In this document: one piece after another, positions 15,022 through 22,514 of the stretch
How the letters are laid out: every line of letters starts with the position of its first letter
How positions within the stretch are numbered: position 1 is the first letter of the stretch
Virus record (IMG/VR): IMGVR_UViG_3300043571_000023
Location: 1-25,502 of that record
Source: a virus
Strand: one strand, 5' to 3'
Length of the DNA: 25,502 nt
Made by a program: the position numbers and the translations under genes
The notes under the pieces: generated by a model
What the model was told of the DNA's origin: nothing
The model's input: only the letters and a program-made list of their open reading frames with translations
Database searches by the model: none

Positions 15022-15699
15022 TTATGCAACAGCCAGAGGGGTCACGGTGCCGCTGGAGCCTTTATAGTAAAGAGCGCCCGCACTGACATACAGATAGCCT
15101 CCGCCTGTAGGCGTAGCAGGTGCGCCGCCCGTGTTATAGATCAACACGTTACCATTAGGGTCAATCTGAAGCGAATTAAGCGTTGACGAACTACGGCGGA
15201 AATATACTGATCCGGCAGTTCCGCCAAATCCGGCGTCTATGTATAGGTCATTGAGAAAAGAGTATATACGACCCTTATTTGTAGAGTTCGTAACAGTTAT
15301 ACCCGCGCCGCCAGCGGCATATACCGTTAGCCGCTGACCCGCAACGGGCGTTGTTCCGACAGCCGCGTTGCCATTGCCGTCAACCGAAAAAACGGGGGTC
15401 GCGCCAGATGTCCTAAAGATATGGTTGTCGGCGTCATAATAATTATATGATGTGTCCGCGTATCCTATCAATAACTTAGCGCTCGTTGCAGTTATCGATA
15501 CGGGCCCCGTAACCGCGACAGCATCAGTGCCAATCGTAGCGCCGCCGACAGCGACCGACGACGCCGCAATAGCGCGGCCAGCCGTAAGATTAGCGATAGA
15601 CACTTGTTTGGTCGTGCTGCTCTGCACAATCGGAAGGACTTCGGTTCCAGCTACAGGTGTAGTAGCGGAAGGAAGTTGGGATATTTTAAGGTCAGCCAT
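15022..15699 (-). CDS. tail fibre-like protein (225 aa)
   Basis: A 225-aa fibre protein. Its first 45 residues (LKISQLPSATTPVAGTEVLP, then IVQSSTTKQVSIANLTAGRA) are a widely shared N-terminal module of phage fibres, probably the attachment part. The middle is beta-rich with short repeats (IFRTSGATPVFSVDGNGNAA; SLQIDPNGNVLIYNTG), like the shaft of fibres that carry an S74 chaperone, but no S74 domain is present. The C-terminus ends GALYYKGSSGTVTPLAVA. It probably helps in receptor binding beside the tailspike encoded just upstream. Confidence 0.78.
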   Translation of the reverse strand: MADLKISQLPSATTPVAGTEVLPIVQSSTTKQVSIANLTAGRAIAASSVAVGGATIGTDAVAVTGPVSITATSAKLLIGYADTSYNYYDADNHIFRTSGATPVFSVDGNGNAAVGTTPVAGQRLTVYAAGGAGITVTNSTNKGRIYSFLNDLYIDAGFGGTAGSVYFRRSSSTLNSLQIDPNGNVLIYNTGGAPATPTGGGYLYVSAGALYYKGSSGTVTPLAVA

Positions 15700-15710
15700 T
15701 TCTTTTACCT

Positions 15711-17378
15711 TTAGTAAGTAGTGGCGACAACGCCCACGTTAGCCGCAAAATTTGTAGGGGCATTTGACGAACTATTAGACAGAGTTCCAAATACTGTCGG
15801 TGAGCGGCCAACTGCGCCGAAAGTCCCCAGCGCATAAGTTCGGATTCTATTGGTTCCGGCGTTATTATCGCATTGAACAGCGATATAATATTTCCCCGGG
15901 CCTTTGGCGAAATATTGCGATGTGAAGTTATTTCCAACCAGTTGGAACGTAGCACCTGTAACGCTGAAAGATGCTGTTTGCGCTAACACATTTCCCGCGC
16001 GATCCAGAAGATAGATCTTCGTATTTCCATTAGCCACGGAACCAGTTAATACGGTAGCGCCCGTCAACAGGCAAGAATATGGTATGTTGAGTGAGCAAAT
16101 ATATGTTGTAGTCGCCACCGTGATGGTATCGTCGCCATTAGTATTAGCCAGAATTGATCCATAACCCGTCGCGTAACCGGAACTCGGCGTGAGGGTTCTA
16201 ATATCAAGTTGCTGAGCGCCGGCAACAGTATTATTAACATTCGTTATGATACTGTTGTTAATTCCAGTATCGGGGACCGTATGGCCCCAATTCGAATTAT
16301 ATTTTATGCTCGCGCCCCAAAGATCCCCGCCAGCATAAGTAGTCTGGTCAAAAATCGCACCAAAGTTTGCGTTAGCAGCAACAATATCTGCTTCGAAAAG
16401 TGTCGCTCCGCTATCCGTGCTTATTAATGTATAGCCGGGTATATTAGATGTTGCGCTGACGCGAAGACCGTAAAAATTACCCACAACCTTAATAAAAGTA
16501 TCGGCTGAAGTAGGCACAGTTCCGGTATATTCAATATTAGTGGCGTCCATTACAATGTTCTGACCAAATTGAATCAGAACGCCCACGTAGCTTGCGCGCA
16601 CAGCAAAATACACAGACTGCAGCGTCAAATTGTTGACAGAAAAAGCCTCTACGCAGTTGTGGACGGCAAAAAGTAGACATTGCCTAAATAAGTTGACGCC
16701 TAATGTAGCGCCGCCCGGAAAAGACTCCGCATAATAGGGCGAGATAATAGGGTTAGCCGATGCTGGGCCATATACGGAATTACCGTCAAGAATGACCGGC
16801 GTATCGGCGTAATACCAGCATTCTTCGTGCGTGTGGTGTTCCCCACGCTTATTCATAATGGCGATAGTGCCTACACCGCCATTAGCGCCCGGCGTTGATC
16901 CCATGCCAATAGCCAACCGGATAAATTTATTGTTCGCGCAATAGCCATTGCCGTTTACCGCGTTGACGCGCTGAAGATAAATGCCGATTGTTGATGCGTT
17001 ACTTGTTCCGGCGATTAACCCAATATCTTCAAATATCGTATTACAGCCGCCAGACATCTCGATCATGATGTAGCCGGTTTCACCAACTAATATGCTGCCG
17101 TAAGTGCTAGAGGCCGCGACTGTCGCTTGGCCCGACCCGACACCCCGCAGTTTAATATAGACGTTAGGCGTATAGGTGAGCTGAATTTTAAGCGTATTGG
17201 CGATTCTATAGCGACCAGCAGGGAAAAATACTTCGCCGCCGCCGGCATTATACGCCGCATCAATAGCGGCCTGAATAGCCGTGGAGCTATCCGCGACGCC
17301 CGTAGGATCAGCTCCATAATCAAGCGGGTTAAAAACCGCGCCTTGAATCATGGAGTATGAGACTTTGGTGAGCGCCAT
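15711..17378 (-). CDS. tailspike with pectate-lyase-type beta-helix
   Basis: A 555-aa protein likely to be the receptor-binding or surface-polysaccharide-degrading spike. Residues about 13-52 hold the classic start of the Pectate_lyase_3 fold: AVFNPLDYGADPTGVADSST, then a helix (AIQAAIDAAYNAGG) and GEVFFPAGRYRI. Residues about 55-390 show the repeating beta-strand/Asn/Gly texture of a right-handed beta-helix. From about 415, a beta-sandwich segment (YICSLNIPYSCLLTGATVLT; NTKIYLLDRAGNVLAQTASF; GKYYIAVQ) resembles C-terminal modules of other phage spikes. Catalytic residues cannot be assigned by eye. The head-binding part is encoded separately by the gene upstream. Confidence 0.85.
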   Translation of the reverse strand: MALTKVSYSMIQGAVFNPLDYGADPTGVADSSTAIQAAIDAAYNAGGGEVFFPAGRYRIANTLKIQLTYTPNVYIKLRGVGSGQATVAASSTYGSILVGETGYIMIEMSGGCNTIFEDIGLIAGTSNASTIGIYLQRVNAVNGNGYCANNKFIRLAIGMGSTPGANGGVGTIAIMNKRGEHHTHEECWYYADTPVILDGNSVYGPASANPIISPYYAESFPGGATLGVNLFRQCLLFAVHNCVEAFSVNNLTLQSVYFAVRASYVGVLIQFGQNIVMDATNIEYTGTVPTSADTFIKVVGNFYGLRVSATSNIPGYTLISTDSGATLFEADIVAANANFGAIFDQTTYAGGDLWGASIKYNSNWGHTVPDTGINNSIITNVNNTVAGAQQLDIRTLTPSSGYATGYGSILANTNGDDTITVATTTYICSLNIPYSCLLTGATVLTGSVANGNTKIYLLDRAGNVLAQTASFSVTGATFQLVGNNFTSQYFAKGPGKYYIAVQCDNNAGTNRIRTYALGTFGAVGRSPTVFGTLSNSSSNAPTNFAANVGVVATTY

Positions 17379-17390
17379 AGAAAACCCCTG

Positions 17391-17888
17391 TTAATTATAG
17401 ACCGCTTCGATCTTAGACGTGGTTGGCGGCGCAGCAGAAAATGTCAGCGTAGCTCCAGACACGGAATAAGTATTCTTATTCTGGTAGACGCCATTTATGT
17501 AGATGTTGACGGAGTTTGCCGCCAGCGCTGAGTTTGACAGCGTAAATACCGTCTGACTTCCCGTGCCCGTAAAATCATCGACTGCGAAGATGCCGCCGCC
17601 GCCAAACACATTGTCGTATGTGGCGATAGACACATCTGTGGAGGTCTTAACGATAAATTTGTATTTCTTACCTATAGACAGCCAGATCTCACCGCCGGGA
17701 ACGCGGCCCGCCGCGTCAAGAATGATGGGGTTGGTATGCGGGGTCCCCCCGGAAGAGCTCGTGTATGTGGCCGCTGGCGTGGTCGTTCCGGCGAGATAAG
17801 AATAGATCTTACCGCCGACTAACGGAACGCCATTATCGTCGAAAAGCTGCGCGCCTATGCCCGCAAAGAGTGAAATATTTACCGCCAC
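17391..17888 (-). CDS. head-binding adaptor for tailspike/fibre (165 aa), GTG start
   Basis: A 165-aa protein with two parts. Residues about 5-97 resemble the head-binding domain of P22-type tailspikes (GAQLFDDNGVPLVGGKIYSY, TNPIILDAAGRVPGGEIWLS, KKYKFIVKTSTDVSIATYDN). Residues about 104-165 are a second beta module common in phage fibres (DDFTGTGSQTVFTLSNSALA; NIYINGVYQNKNTYSVSGAT). The only suitable start is GTG at 17888, with GGAG upstream. In P22 the head-binding domain and the spike are one chain; here they are separate neighbouring genes, so this protein probably anchors the spike and/or fibre to the tail hub. Confidence 0.82.
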   Translation of the reverse strand: MAVNISLFAGIGAQLFDDNGVPLVGGKIYSYLAGTTTPAATYTSSSGGTPHTNPIILDAAGRVPGGEIWLSIGKKYKFIVKTSTDVSIATYDNVFGGGGIFAVDDFTGTGSQTVFTLSNSALAANSVNIYINGVYQNKNTYSVSGATLTFSAAPPTTSKIEAVYN

Positions 17889-17893
17889 CTACA

Positions 17894-18058
17894 TCACTCC
17901 AGAAGGATGAAGCCGCCGTTTTCTTGCACCAGATTAGCGCCAGATTCGGTGAGCAAGTTGTCTTTAGCTTCGCTGCTGGCCGGGCCGCCACTGACCAAGC
18001 TGGCTATACCGCCAAGGCCGATGGCGACCGCGTTGCGAAGTGCGACGCCCCAGCTCAT
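17894..18058 (-). CDS. small phage protein (54 aa)
   Basis: A 54-aa frame that begins inside the previous stop (ATGA overlap). It has an N-terminal hydrophobic/Gly-rich stretch (VALRNAVAIGLGGIASLVSG, residues 5-24) and a second part ending NLVQENGGFILLE. I have seen this short type next to portal and fibre genes in phages, where it has no known function. The hydrophobic start could insert in a membrane or bury in the virion. The tight overlap and its position in the operon are the main evidence that it is a gene. Confidence 0.65.
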   Translation of the reverse strand: MSWGVALRNAVAIGLGGIASLVSGGPASSEAKDNLLTESGANLVQENGGFILLE

Positions 18059-18357
18059 CGAATATTGATCGGCTTAGCGTAGACGTTGCCCGCCGACGAC
18101 ACCTGAATAGCGCTGACGCGCCAAGGAGAGCCGGTGCCAGGCGGCACATAGAACGGGATCGGCGTATTAGCCGGGATCGGCGTGCTGCTTGTCGTGGCTG
18201 TGGCGCCTTCACCGACAAGCACATAGCAAGCCGAGTCCGCCCACACTACGACGCCCTGCGCGCCAGCCGGCCAAGTTGCAGTAGAGCCAGCGGTGCCGGT
18301 AAAAGACGCCGTTTTAGCCGGAAAATTACTGTCCGCGAGCGGATTTAAGAGTTCCAT
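18055..18357 (-). CDS. small beta-rich phage structural protein (100 aa)
   Basis: A 100-aa protein of unknown function. It is rich in Ala, Thr, Pro and Gly, with beta-strand alternation: TASFTGTAGSTATWPAGAQG (about residues 16-35), VVVWADSACYVLVGEGATAT, then IPFYVPPGTGSPWRVSAIQV. The texture is that of a small beta-sandwich, as found in minor virion or decoration proteins. It lies between the Dps-like gene (7-base gap) and the 54-aa gene (ATGA overlap). No motif points to an enzyme. Confidence 0.68.
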   Translation of the reverse strand: MELLNPLADSNFPAKTASFTGTAGSTATWPAGAQGVVVWADSACYVLVGEGATATTSSTPIPANTPIPFYVPPGTGSPWRVSAIQVSSAGNVYAKPINIR

Positions 18358-18364
18358 ATCAGCC

Positions 18365-18721
18365 TCACGCTAAGAATTTCAATTTATACAGTGTGCTGAG
18401 ATATAAGTCCACAATCCCGTCGATGATGTTCTGGATGGCGGAGTCGTCCTTATACTCTTTTCGCGCTTCTTCGATCTCTTTCAGGGAATCCTCAAGAAAT
18501 TCAACGACATTGTTGGTTTTCTTGGCCGAATGCAGCGTAATCGGCCCGATTAAGCCATATCGACCCTGATAGGCTTCCGCCAAATCGTCCGCCAAGTCGA
18601 TGACTTTCTCATAAAAGCCGCCCAGAGCCTTGTGTTTGGCGTAAGACCGCGTATTCAGATGCACCGAATGGGTCACATCCCTAGCTAAAAACAAGTGTCC
18701 GATCAGATCCGCGCAGCTCAT
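18365..18721 (-). CDS. Dps/ferritin-like helical protein (DUF5856-like), possible iron-binding
   Basis: A 118-aa, nearly all-helical protein that I associate with the phage family DUF5856. It has the residue order of a Dps ferroxidase site: His18, His30, Asp45 and Glu49. The spacings 12, 15 and 4 are those I recall for E. coli Dps (His51, His63, Asp78, Glu82). The context also fits: THSVHLNTRSYAKHKALGGF, a helix into ADDLAEAYQGRYG, and a last helix IIDGIVDLYLSTLYKLKFL like the final Dps helix. Dps monomers are longer (about 165 residues). The Asp four residues after the second His is Gly here. It overlaps the portal stop by four bases. DNA protection, iron handling or a purely structural role are all open. 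Confidence 0.75.
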   Translation of the reverse strand: MSCADLIGHLFLARDVTHSVHLNTRSYAKHKALGGFYEKVIDLADDLAEAYQGRYGLIGPITLHSAKKTNNVVEFLEDSLKEIEEARKEYKDDSAIQNIIDGIVDLYLSTLYKLKFLA

Positions 18722-20835
18722 TGTCCCATCTCCCTCATGGGCGTGTTGCCCGGCACGATGTCGCCCATGTCCAGAGCCGCCGCAATGGTGCCTTGCACGA
18801 TGTCCTGCACCTGTTCAGGCGTCATACCCGCTTGCATGGCCGAAATACGCTTGGTTTCAGCGTCATAAGCCTTAATCTGCGCGTTTTGCTCGTCAATCGC
18901 CAGTTTCTGCATTTCATACGACTGCATAAGCTGCTGGATCTGAGCCGTTGTCTGCTCCATCTCCTGCGCCATCTGCTCCATCTGCATACGCATGGCCTGC
19001 GCTTCCGGCGATTCGTCGGTGTCCTGCAAGACTTTCGGGTCGAGCATCTTTTCAAACCGTTTGGCCATCGTCTCCGCGCCCGGCCAGTCCATGTTCTTGA
19101 CGAACAGATCGCCCGCGACCGACCAAAGAGCCGGATTGGTCTGGAGGATCTGGCCCATCGTGTCCATCGCCTCCTGCTTGCGCGTCATGTAGCTAGGACC
19201 AGAGCTAACTTGAACGTCGTAAGTGCCGACATTCGGGTTGTAGATCTTCATGATCTCAATACCCTGTTCATCGACGATCTTACGCACCGCCTCCGGCTGA
19301 GCCGGGTTGATGCGCGCCATGTCCACGTCGCCCTCGACGTTGATGATGCGAGCCACGCGCTGCGTGTCGTAGATCTTCGGAATCAGGTCGACGAGCTGGC
19401 GAGCGACGTATTTTACCGCCCGCGCGAGGTTGTCGACATAATGATAAGTAGACGTGTCGCCTTGCCGCTCCCGAGCGAGGATCGCACGCCCCGTCCGTTC
19501 GTTGGAAGTCGCCCCAATGCTACTATCGTACTGGCCAGTGGTCGACTTGATGTCTTCGCCAGCCCCCATCTTGGCTTGAATAAGGCCCGTTTGAGCCATC
19601 GGAGGCTGGGCGCGTTCAGGTAGCGGCAGCGGGTTTCCGGCCCCGTCAGTGACATCAGGATTGACCTCCAGATACGGCCAGTTGTTCGTATTGGCCGTCT
19701 TCCAGTTGGTTTCGTAGCCTTCGAACTGGCCACCATAGCCAATAAACGGCGCTTTGGGGGCTAGCGCGAGCATTTCAGCTTCTTGGCTGACCCAGTAGTT
19801 ATACATGCGCTGCGCGTCTTTAGCGTTACGCACCAGACCACTAATGTAGATCTGACCGTCGACCTCGAACTCGTTGCCGACAACGCGGATCATGGGGATA
19901 TACTTACCCGCCCAGTCGCGCTCCTCCAGCACCTCATAGCCGTTGGTTTTGATCCATTTGACCTGCTTGCGGTCGCTTTCACGGCTGCGCAGCGGCTTGC
20001 CATAGGCGGCCATGAGCCGCTTGTCCTCCGGCGTGCCTTTGAAAGCCGTGATGTTGTCCGGGTAGAGGTTCAGCGTCGCCTTACGATGTTCGATGTAGAA
20101 ATACTCAGCGATGCGGACAGTCTCTTGGCTGACCCACATGCTGAGCGTCTGGTCGCCCACACCCTGAGACATCATGCCCGTAACAGGCGTAGCGTCAGGA
20201 TACATGCGCTCATATTCAGCTTTCGGAATGTCTTCCGTAATAAAGCACCAGTTCGCGTCCTGACCGCACGGATCTTGGATCATCGGGTCCATGTAGACGC
20301 TGAAGCTGCTACGGACACGAGCGATCTTGATGTCCTGTTCAAAAGAATCTTCTTTCGTATATTCCGTCAGGATGCGGATGTAACCTTCGCCGTATGTGAC
20401 CTGGTTATCGCAGGCGGTGTCATAGGCAACGTCGGCGTCGGACATATATTCGATGTGACGCACGATGCCGTCGAAGATCTCCGCGACCTCCGGGTCGGCG
20501 TTCTCATCGGCCGGGATGACGCGCGCAGTCGGACGGTTCTGGCGCTGCTCGTTCGTCACGAGGCGCACATGCTGCGGCAGCTTGTTGATCGTCAGGCAGG
20601 GCCGCGCGTTGATGGTCTGCCCCTGCACCGCGCCACGTGTCGCCAGCACGTCCGCCGGCCACTGCCAGGCGTTGTCGGGCGAGCCCGCCATGAACCGCAG
20701 GTCGTCCAGCTCGTCCTCGCGGCTGTCGCTGTAGGCGGCCTGCGCCACCGTAAAGCGATGACGCATAGTGGCCAGACGGTCATCGTCCGGGTTGTCGGAG
20801 ACTTTGCCAGCGGCGATTACGTCATCAGAAGCCAT
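18718..20835 (-). CDS. portal protein (P22 gp1-like)
   Basis: A 705-aa portal; P22 gp1 has 725 residues. It should form the dodecameric ring at one vertex through which DNA is packaged and ejected. Recognisable features: an N-terminal helical part with EDELDDLRFMAGSPDNAWQW (about residues 39-58); NKLPQHVRLVTNEQRQNRPT (about 84-103), typical of this portal family; and a C-terminal Gln-rich coiled coil (MRMQMEQMAQEMEQTTAQIQ, about residues 617-636) equivalent to the P22 barrel. It is preceded by AGGAT and starts at a TAATG overlap with the ADP-ribosyltransferase-like gene. Length, order and motifs agree. Confidence 0.92.
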   Translation of the reverse strand: MASDDVIAAGKVSDNPDDDRLATMRHRFTVAQAAYSDSREDELDDLRFMAGSPDNAWQWPADVLATRGAVQGQTINARPCLTINKLPQHVRLVTNEQRQNRPTARVIPADENADPEVAEIFDGIVRHIEYMSDADVAYDTACDNQVTYGEGYIRILTEYTKEDSFEQDIKIARVRSSFSVYMDPMIQDPCGQDANWCFITEDIPKAEYERMYPDATPVTGMMSQGVGDQTLSMWVSQETVRIAEYFYIEHRKATLNLYPDNITAFKGTPEDKRLMAAYGKPLRSRESDRKQVKWIKTNGYEVLEERDWAGKYIPMIRVVGNEFEVDGQIYISGLVRNAKDAQRMYNYWVSQEAEMLALAPKAPFIGYGGQFEGYETNWKTANTNNWPYLEVNPDVTDGAGNPLPLPERAQPPMAQTGLIQAKMGAGEDIKSTTGQYDSSIGATSNERTGRAILARERQGDTSTYHYVDNLARAVKYVARQLVDLIPKIYDTQRVARIINVEGDVDMARINPAQPEAVRKIVDEQGIEIMKIYNPNVGTYDVQVSSGPSYMTRKQEAMDTMGQILQTNPALWSVAGDLFVKNMDWPGAETMAKRFEKMLDPKVLQDTDESPEAQAMRMQMEQMAQEMEQTTAQIQQLMQSYEMQKLAIDEQNAQIKAYDAETKRISAMQAGMTPEQVQDIVQGTIAAALDMGDIVPGNTPMREMGQ

Positions 20836-21986
20836 TACATATCCTGCCGCTGTTCTTGGCGAGCCAATATCTTAGCCGCTATCCCAGCGCCTATTGGCCC
20901 CATTAGACCGTATTTACGCATAATTTCAACCAATTTGTCGTCAAACACCACATAATTGCGGGTGCCTTCGCCGGCGGCGCGGGATTTTGCGTCTAAATAT
21001 CTGATCCCTTTTATGCCGGCTTCGTTATATGCTTTAGAAAATGCCGGGTCAGATATATCAAAAGAATGCGGCATAAGCCCCGATTCCATAAGTTGCCCGA
21101 CCGGCACATTTCCATATTCTTTTAACTTACGTTCGGCGTTTGGCAATTTCATAAAAGCCGCTAAAACTTCAGGGCTTTGCGCATTTAATGTTTTATCCCA
21201 ATCCAATAGTTCTTCGGGACGCGCATTAATATTAACTTCGTACATATGCCCCTTATTGCCTGTAAAATCTTCGGGTTTAATTGTCCGCGCGATTTTAGCT
21301 TGTTCGATAGCTTTTCGCGCATAATCTTCACGAATAGCTTTCAATTCAGGAGGCGATTCCCTAAATTCTTTAACTGCGTGTTGCGCGTATCTTAGGTGAT
21401 CTTTTTGCGCAAGTGCAATAGCTTCGCTTGGCGACATACCTTGTTTTATATCGTTAGAAATAATTTCGGCCACATCCATTTCAGCATGTGGTATATCTAT
21501 CTCACCTATTGGTTTTCCTTTGTATAATGGATGCGTTAATTTATCGCGGTAATATTTAGCTAAATTTTCAGCTTCTGCAAAATACAGCCCGTGTCCAAAC
21601 GACTGCGCGCCTTCGCCGGTGCCGATCTTGCTAATATCAAATTGCGGAAAGTCGTGTGGCGTTCCATGATACGCCCGTATGCCCTTGGCCACGTCCTGCG
21701 CAATAGCCTGCTCCGCCCTAGCCGCGACGTTAGCGCCGGGCAGCGGTAGCATGGCCATGATCGCGCCCTTGGTGTCGCCAGCGCGGGCAGCCTCTTGGCC
21801 CTGTAGCACGTTACCCGTGCCGGGCAGGTAGCCCAGTATGTCGGCTATGCCCGTCGCGAACTGACGACGCTCCGGCGACGGGCGTGTGTTTCCCATCAAA
21901 AAGGCCGCGATCTGCTCTTTCCATGACGGCTCATAGGGCCGTAGCATGGCGTTACGCGGTTCAGGAGCGAGCGCGTTGACAGGCAT
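20835..21986 (-). CDS. ADP-ribosyltransferase-like protein fused to a phage N-terminal module
   Basis: A 383-aa protein between terminase and portal. Residues 1-100 form a module with KEQIAAFLMGNTRPSPERRQ and a Gly/Pro/Ala stretch, as seen in virion-associated phage proteins. Residues about 104-355 look like the ART domain known from polyvalent phage proteins: YHGTPHDF (106-113, His107), GHGLYFAE (131-138, Tyr135), GHMYEVNI (246-253), GIKGIRYLD (324-332) and RNYVVFDD (343-350). In PARP1 the residue before the YIVYD strand is the catalytic Glu; here it is Asn344, giving His-Tyr-Asn. It might modify host proteins with NAD+, perhaps after ejection. Base composition changes from GC-rich to AT-rich at the module border. 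Confidence 0.78.
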   Translation of the reverse strand: MPVNALAPEPRNAMLRPYEPSWKEQIAAFLMGNTRPSPERRQFATGIADILGYLPGTGNVLQGQEAARAGDTKGAIMAMLPLPGANVAARAEQAIAQDVAKGIRAYHGTPHDFPQFDISKIGTGEGAQSFGHGLYFAEAENLAKYYRDKLTHPLYKGKPIGEIDIPHAEMDVAEIISNDIKQGMSPSEAIALAQKDHLRYAQHAVKEFRESPPELKAIREDYARKAIEQAKIARTIKPEDFTGNKGHMYEVNINARPEELLDWDKTLNAQSPEVLAAFMKLPNAERKLKEYGNVPVGQLMESGLMPHSFDISDPAFSKAYNEAGIKGIRYLDAKSRAAGEGTRNYVVFDDKLVEIMRKYGLMGPIGAGIAAKILARQEQRQDM

Positions 21987-22123
21987 TATTTCTTTTTCTT
22001 AGCCGCCGCACGCTTGGTCGAATACGCGATAGCGACGGCCTGCTTCGGCGGCTTACCGGCGGCGATTTCTTTTTTCACGTTCGTGCGGAACGCGGCCTTA
22101 GAGGATGATTTAACTAGAGGCAT
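21986..22123 (-). CDS. tiny basic phage protein (45 aa)
   Basis: A 45-aa, Lys-rich protein: KSSSKAAFRTNVKKEIAAGK, then PPKQAVAIAYSTKRAAAKKKK-like end. This pattern (NVKKEIxAGKPxKQAVAIAYS) recurs in many phages close to terminase genes. The motif is consistent with a short helix-turn-helix, and the charge with nucleic-acid binding, but no function is established. It starts at 22123, one base into the previous stop codon, and its own stop overlaps the next start as TAATG. The tight coupling supports a real gene. Confidence 0.82.
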   Translation of the reverse strand: MPLVKSSSKAAFRTNVKKEIAAGKPPKQAVAIAYSTKRAAAKKKK

Positions 22124-22275
22124 TACTTCTTCCTCGTCTTAGCTGACTGCTTGAACGCCTTGGCGGTCGGTGCGCCCTCTGCGCCGGGCTTCCGCATCTT
22201 TTCGCCTGATCCGGCTTTGATGCGCGCCCGCTTTGCGTGGATTGCAGCATACAATCCCGGTTTTTTTACGGGCAT
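22123..22275 (-). CDS. tiny basic phage protein (50 aa)
   Basis: A 50-aa basic protein with KPGLYAAIHAKRARIKAGSG followed by EKMRKPGAEGAPTAKAFKQS. The GLYAxIHAKxxRIKAGSGEKMRKPGxxGAPT pattern is one I recall from many phages, always as a separate short gene near terminase or portal. Function unknown; a basic DNA- or capsid-interior-binding role is a guess from composition. It overlaps the DUF6321-like gene by 10 bases and couples to the next gene through a one-base overlap. Confidence 0.85.
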   Translation of the reverse strand: MPVKKPGLYAAIHAKRARIKAGSGEKMRKPGAEGAPTAKAFKQSAKTRKK

Positions 22276-22514
22276 TTCCATCTCCGTAAACTAGCTTTAG
22301 CGCGTTCGCCATTTTTAGCTTTTGCCGCTACTGCGGACATTCTCGCGCAGAACGACTTCTTACGGCCCTCGTCGGCCTTGGTCTTAGGGTTAGGAGCCGG
22401 CGGCTTCAGCTTGCTGCCCGTCGCGGCGTTATACTTAGCCCGGCCCTTAGCCGTCAGCCCAGCGCCCGCCTTAGTCGACAGCTTCTCGCCACGCCCTACT
22501 GACAGCGATACCAT
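22266..22514 (-). CDS. DUF6321-like basic phage protein (82 aa)
   Basis: An 82-aa basic protein recognised as DUF6321-like: LSTKAGAGLTAKGRAKYNAA (about residues 12-31), KPPAPNPKTKADEGRKKSFC (37-56), ARMSAVAAKAKNGERAKASL, and an ending RRWKCP. The KxGAGLTxKGRAKYNxATGSxLKxPAPxPKT pattern and the paired Cys residues (56 and 81) are characteristic. The family has no firm function; the basic character and position beside the large terminase suggest DNA contact or packaging. Its ATG sits one base upstream of the terL-proximal... stop reading, i.e. it follows directly on the terminase stop codon without a gap. Confidence 0.85.
   Translation of the reverse strand: MVSLSVGRGEKLSTKAGAGLTAKGRAKYNAATGSKLKPPAPNPKTKADEGRKKSFCARMSAVAAKAKNGERAKASLRRWKCP

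Noticed and set aside
18721-19623. 300-codon plus-strand open frame opposite the portal C-terminus
   Set aside because: Antisense shadow of the Gln-rich portal coiled coil; no ribosome site and no motif.
19783-20955. 390-codon plus-strand open frame opposite the portal gene
   Set aside because: It is a shadow of the portal gene on the other strand; composition is Arg/His/Asp-rich without any domain pattern.
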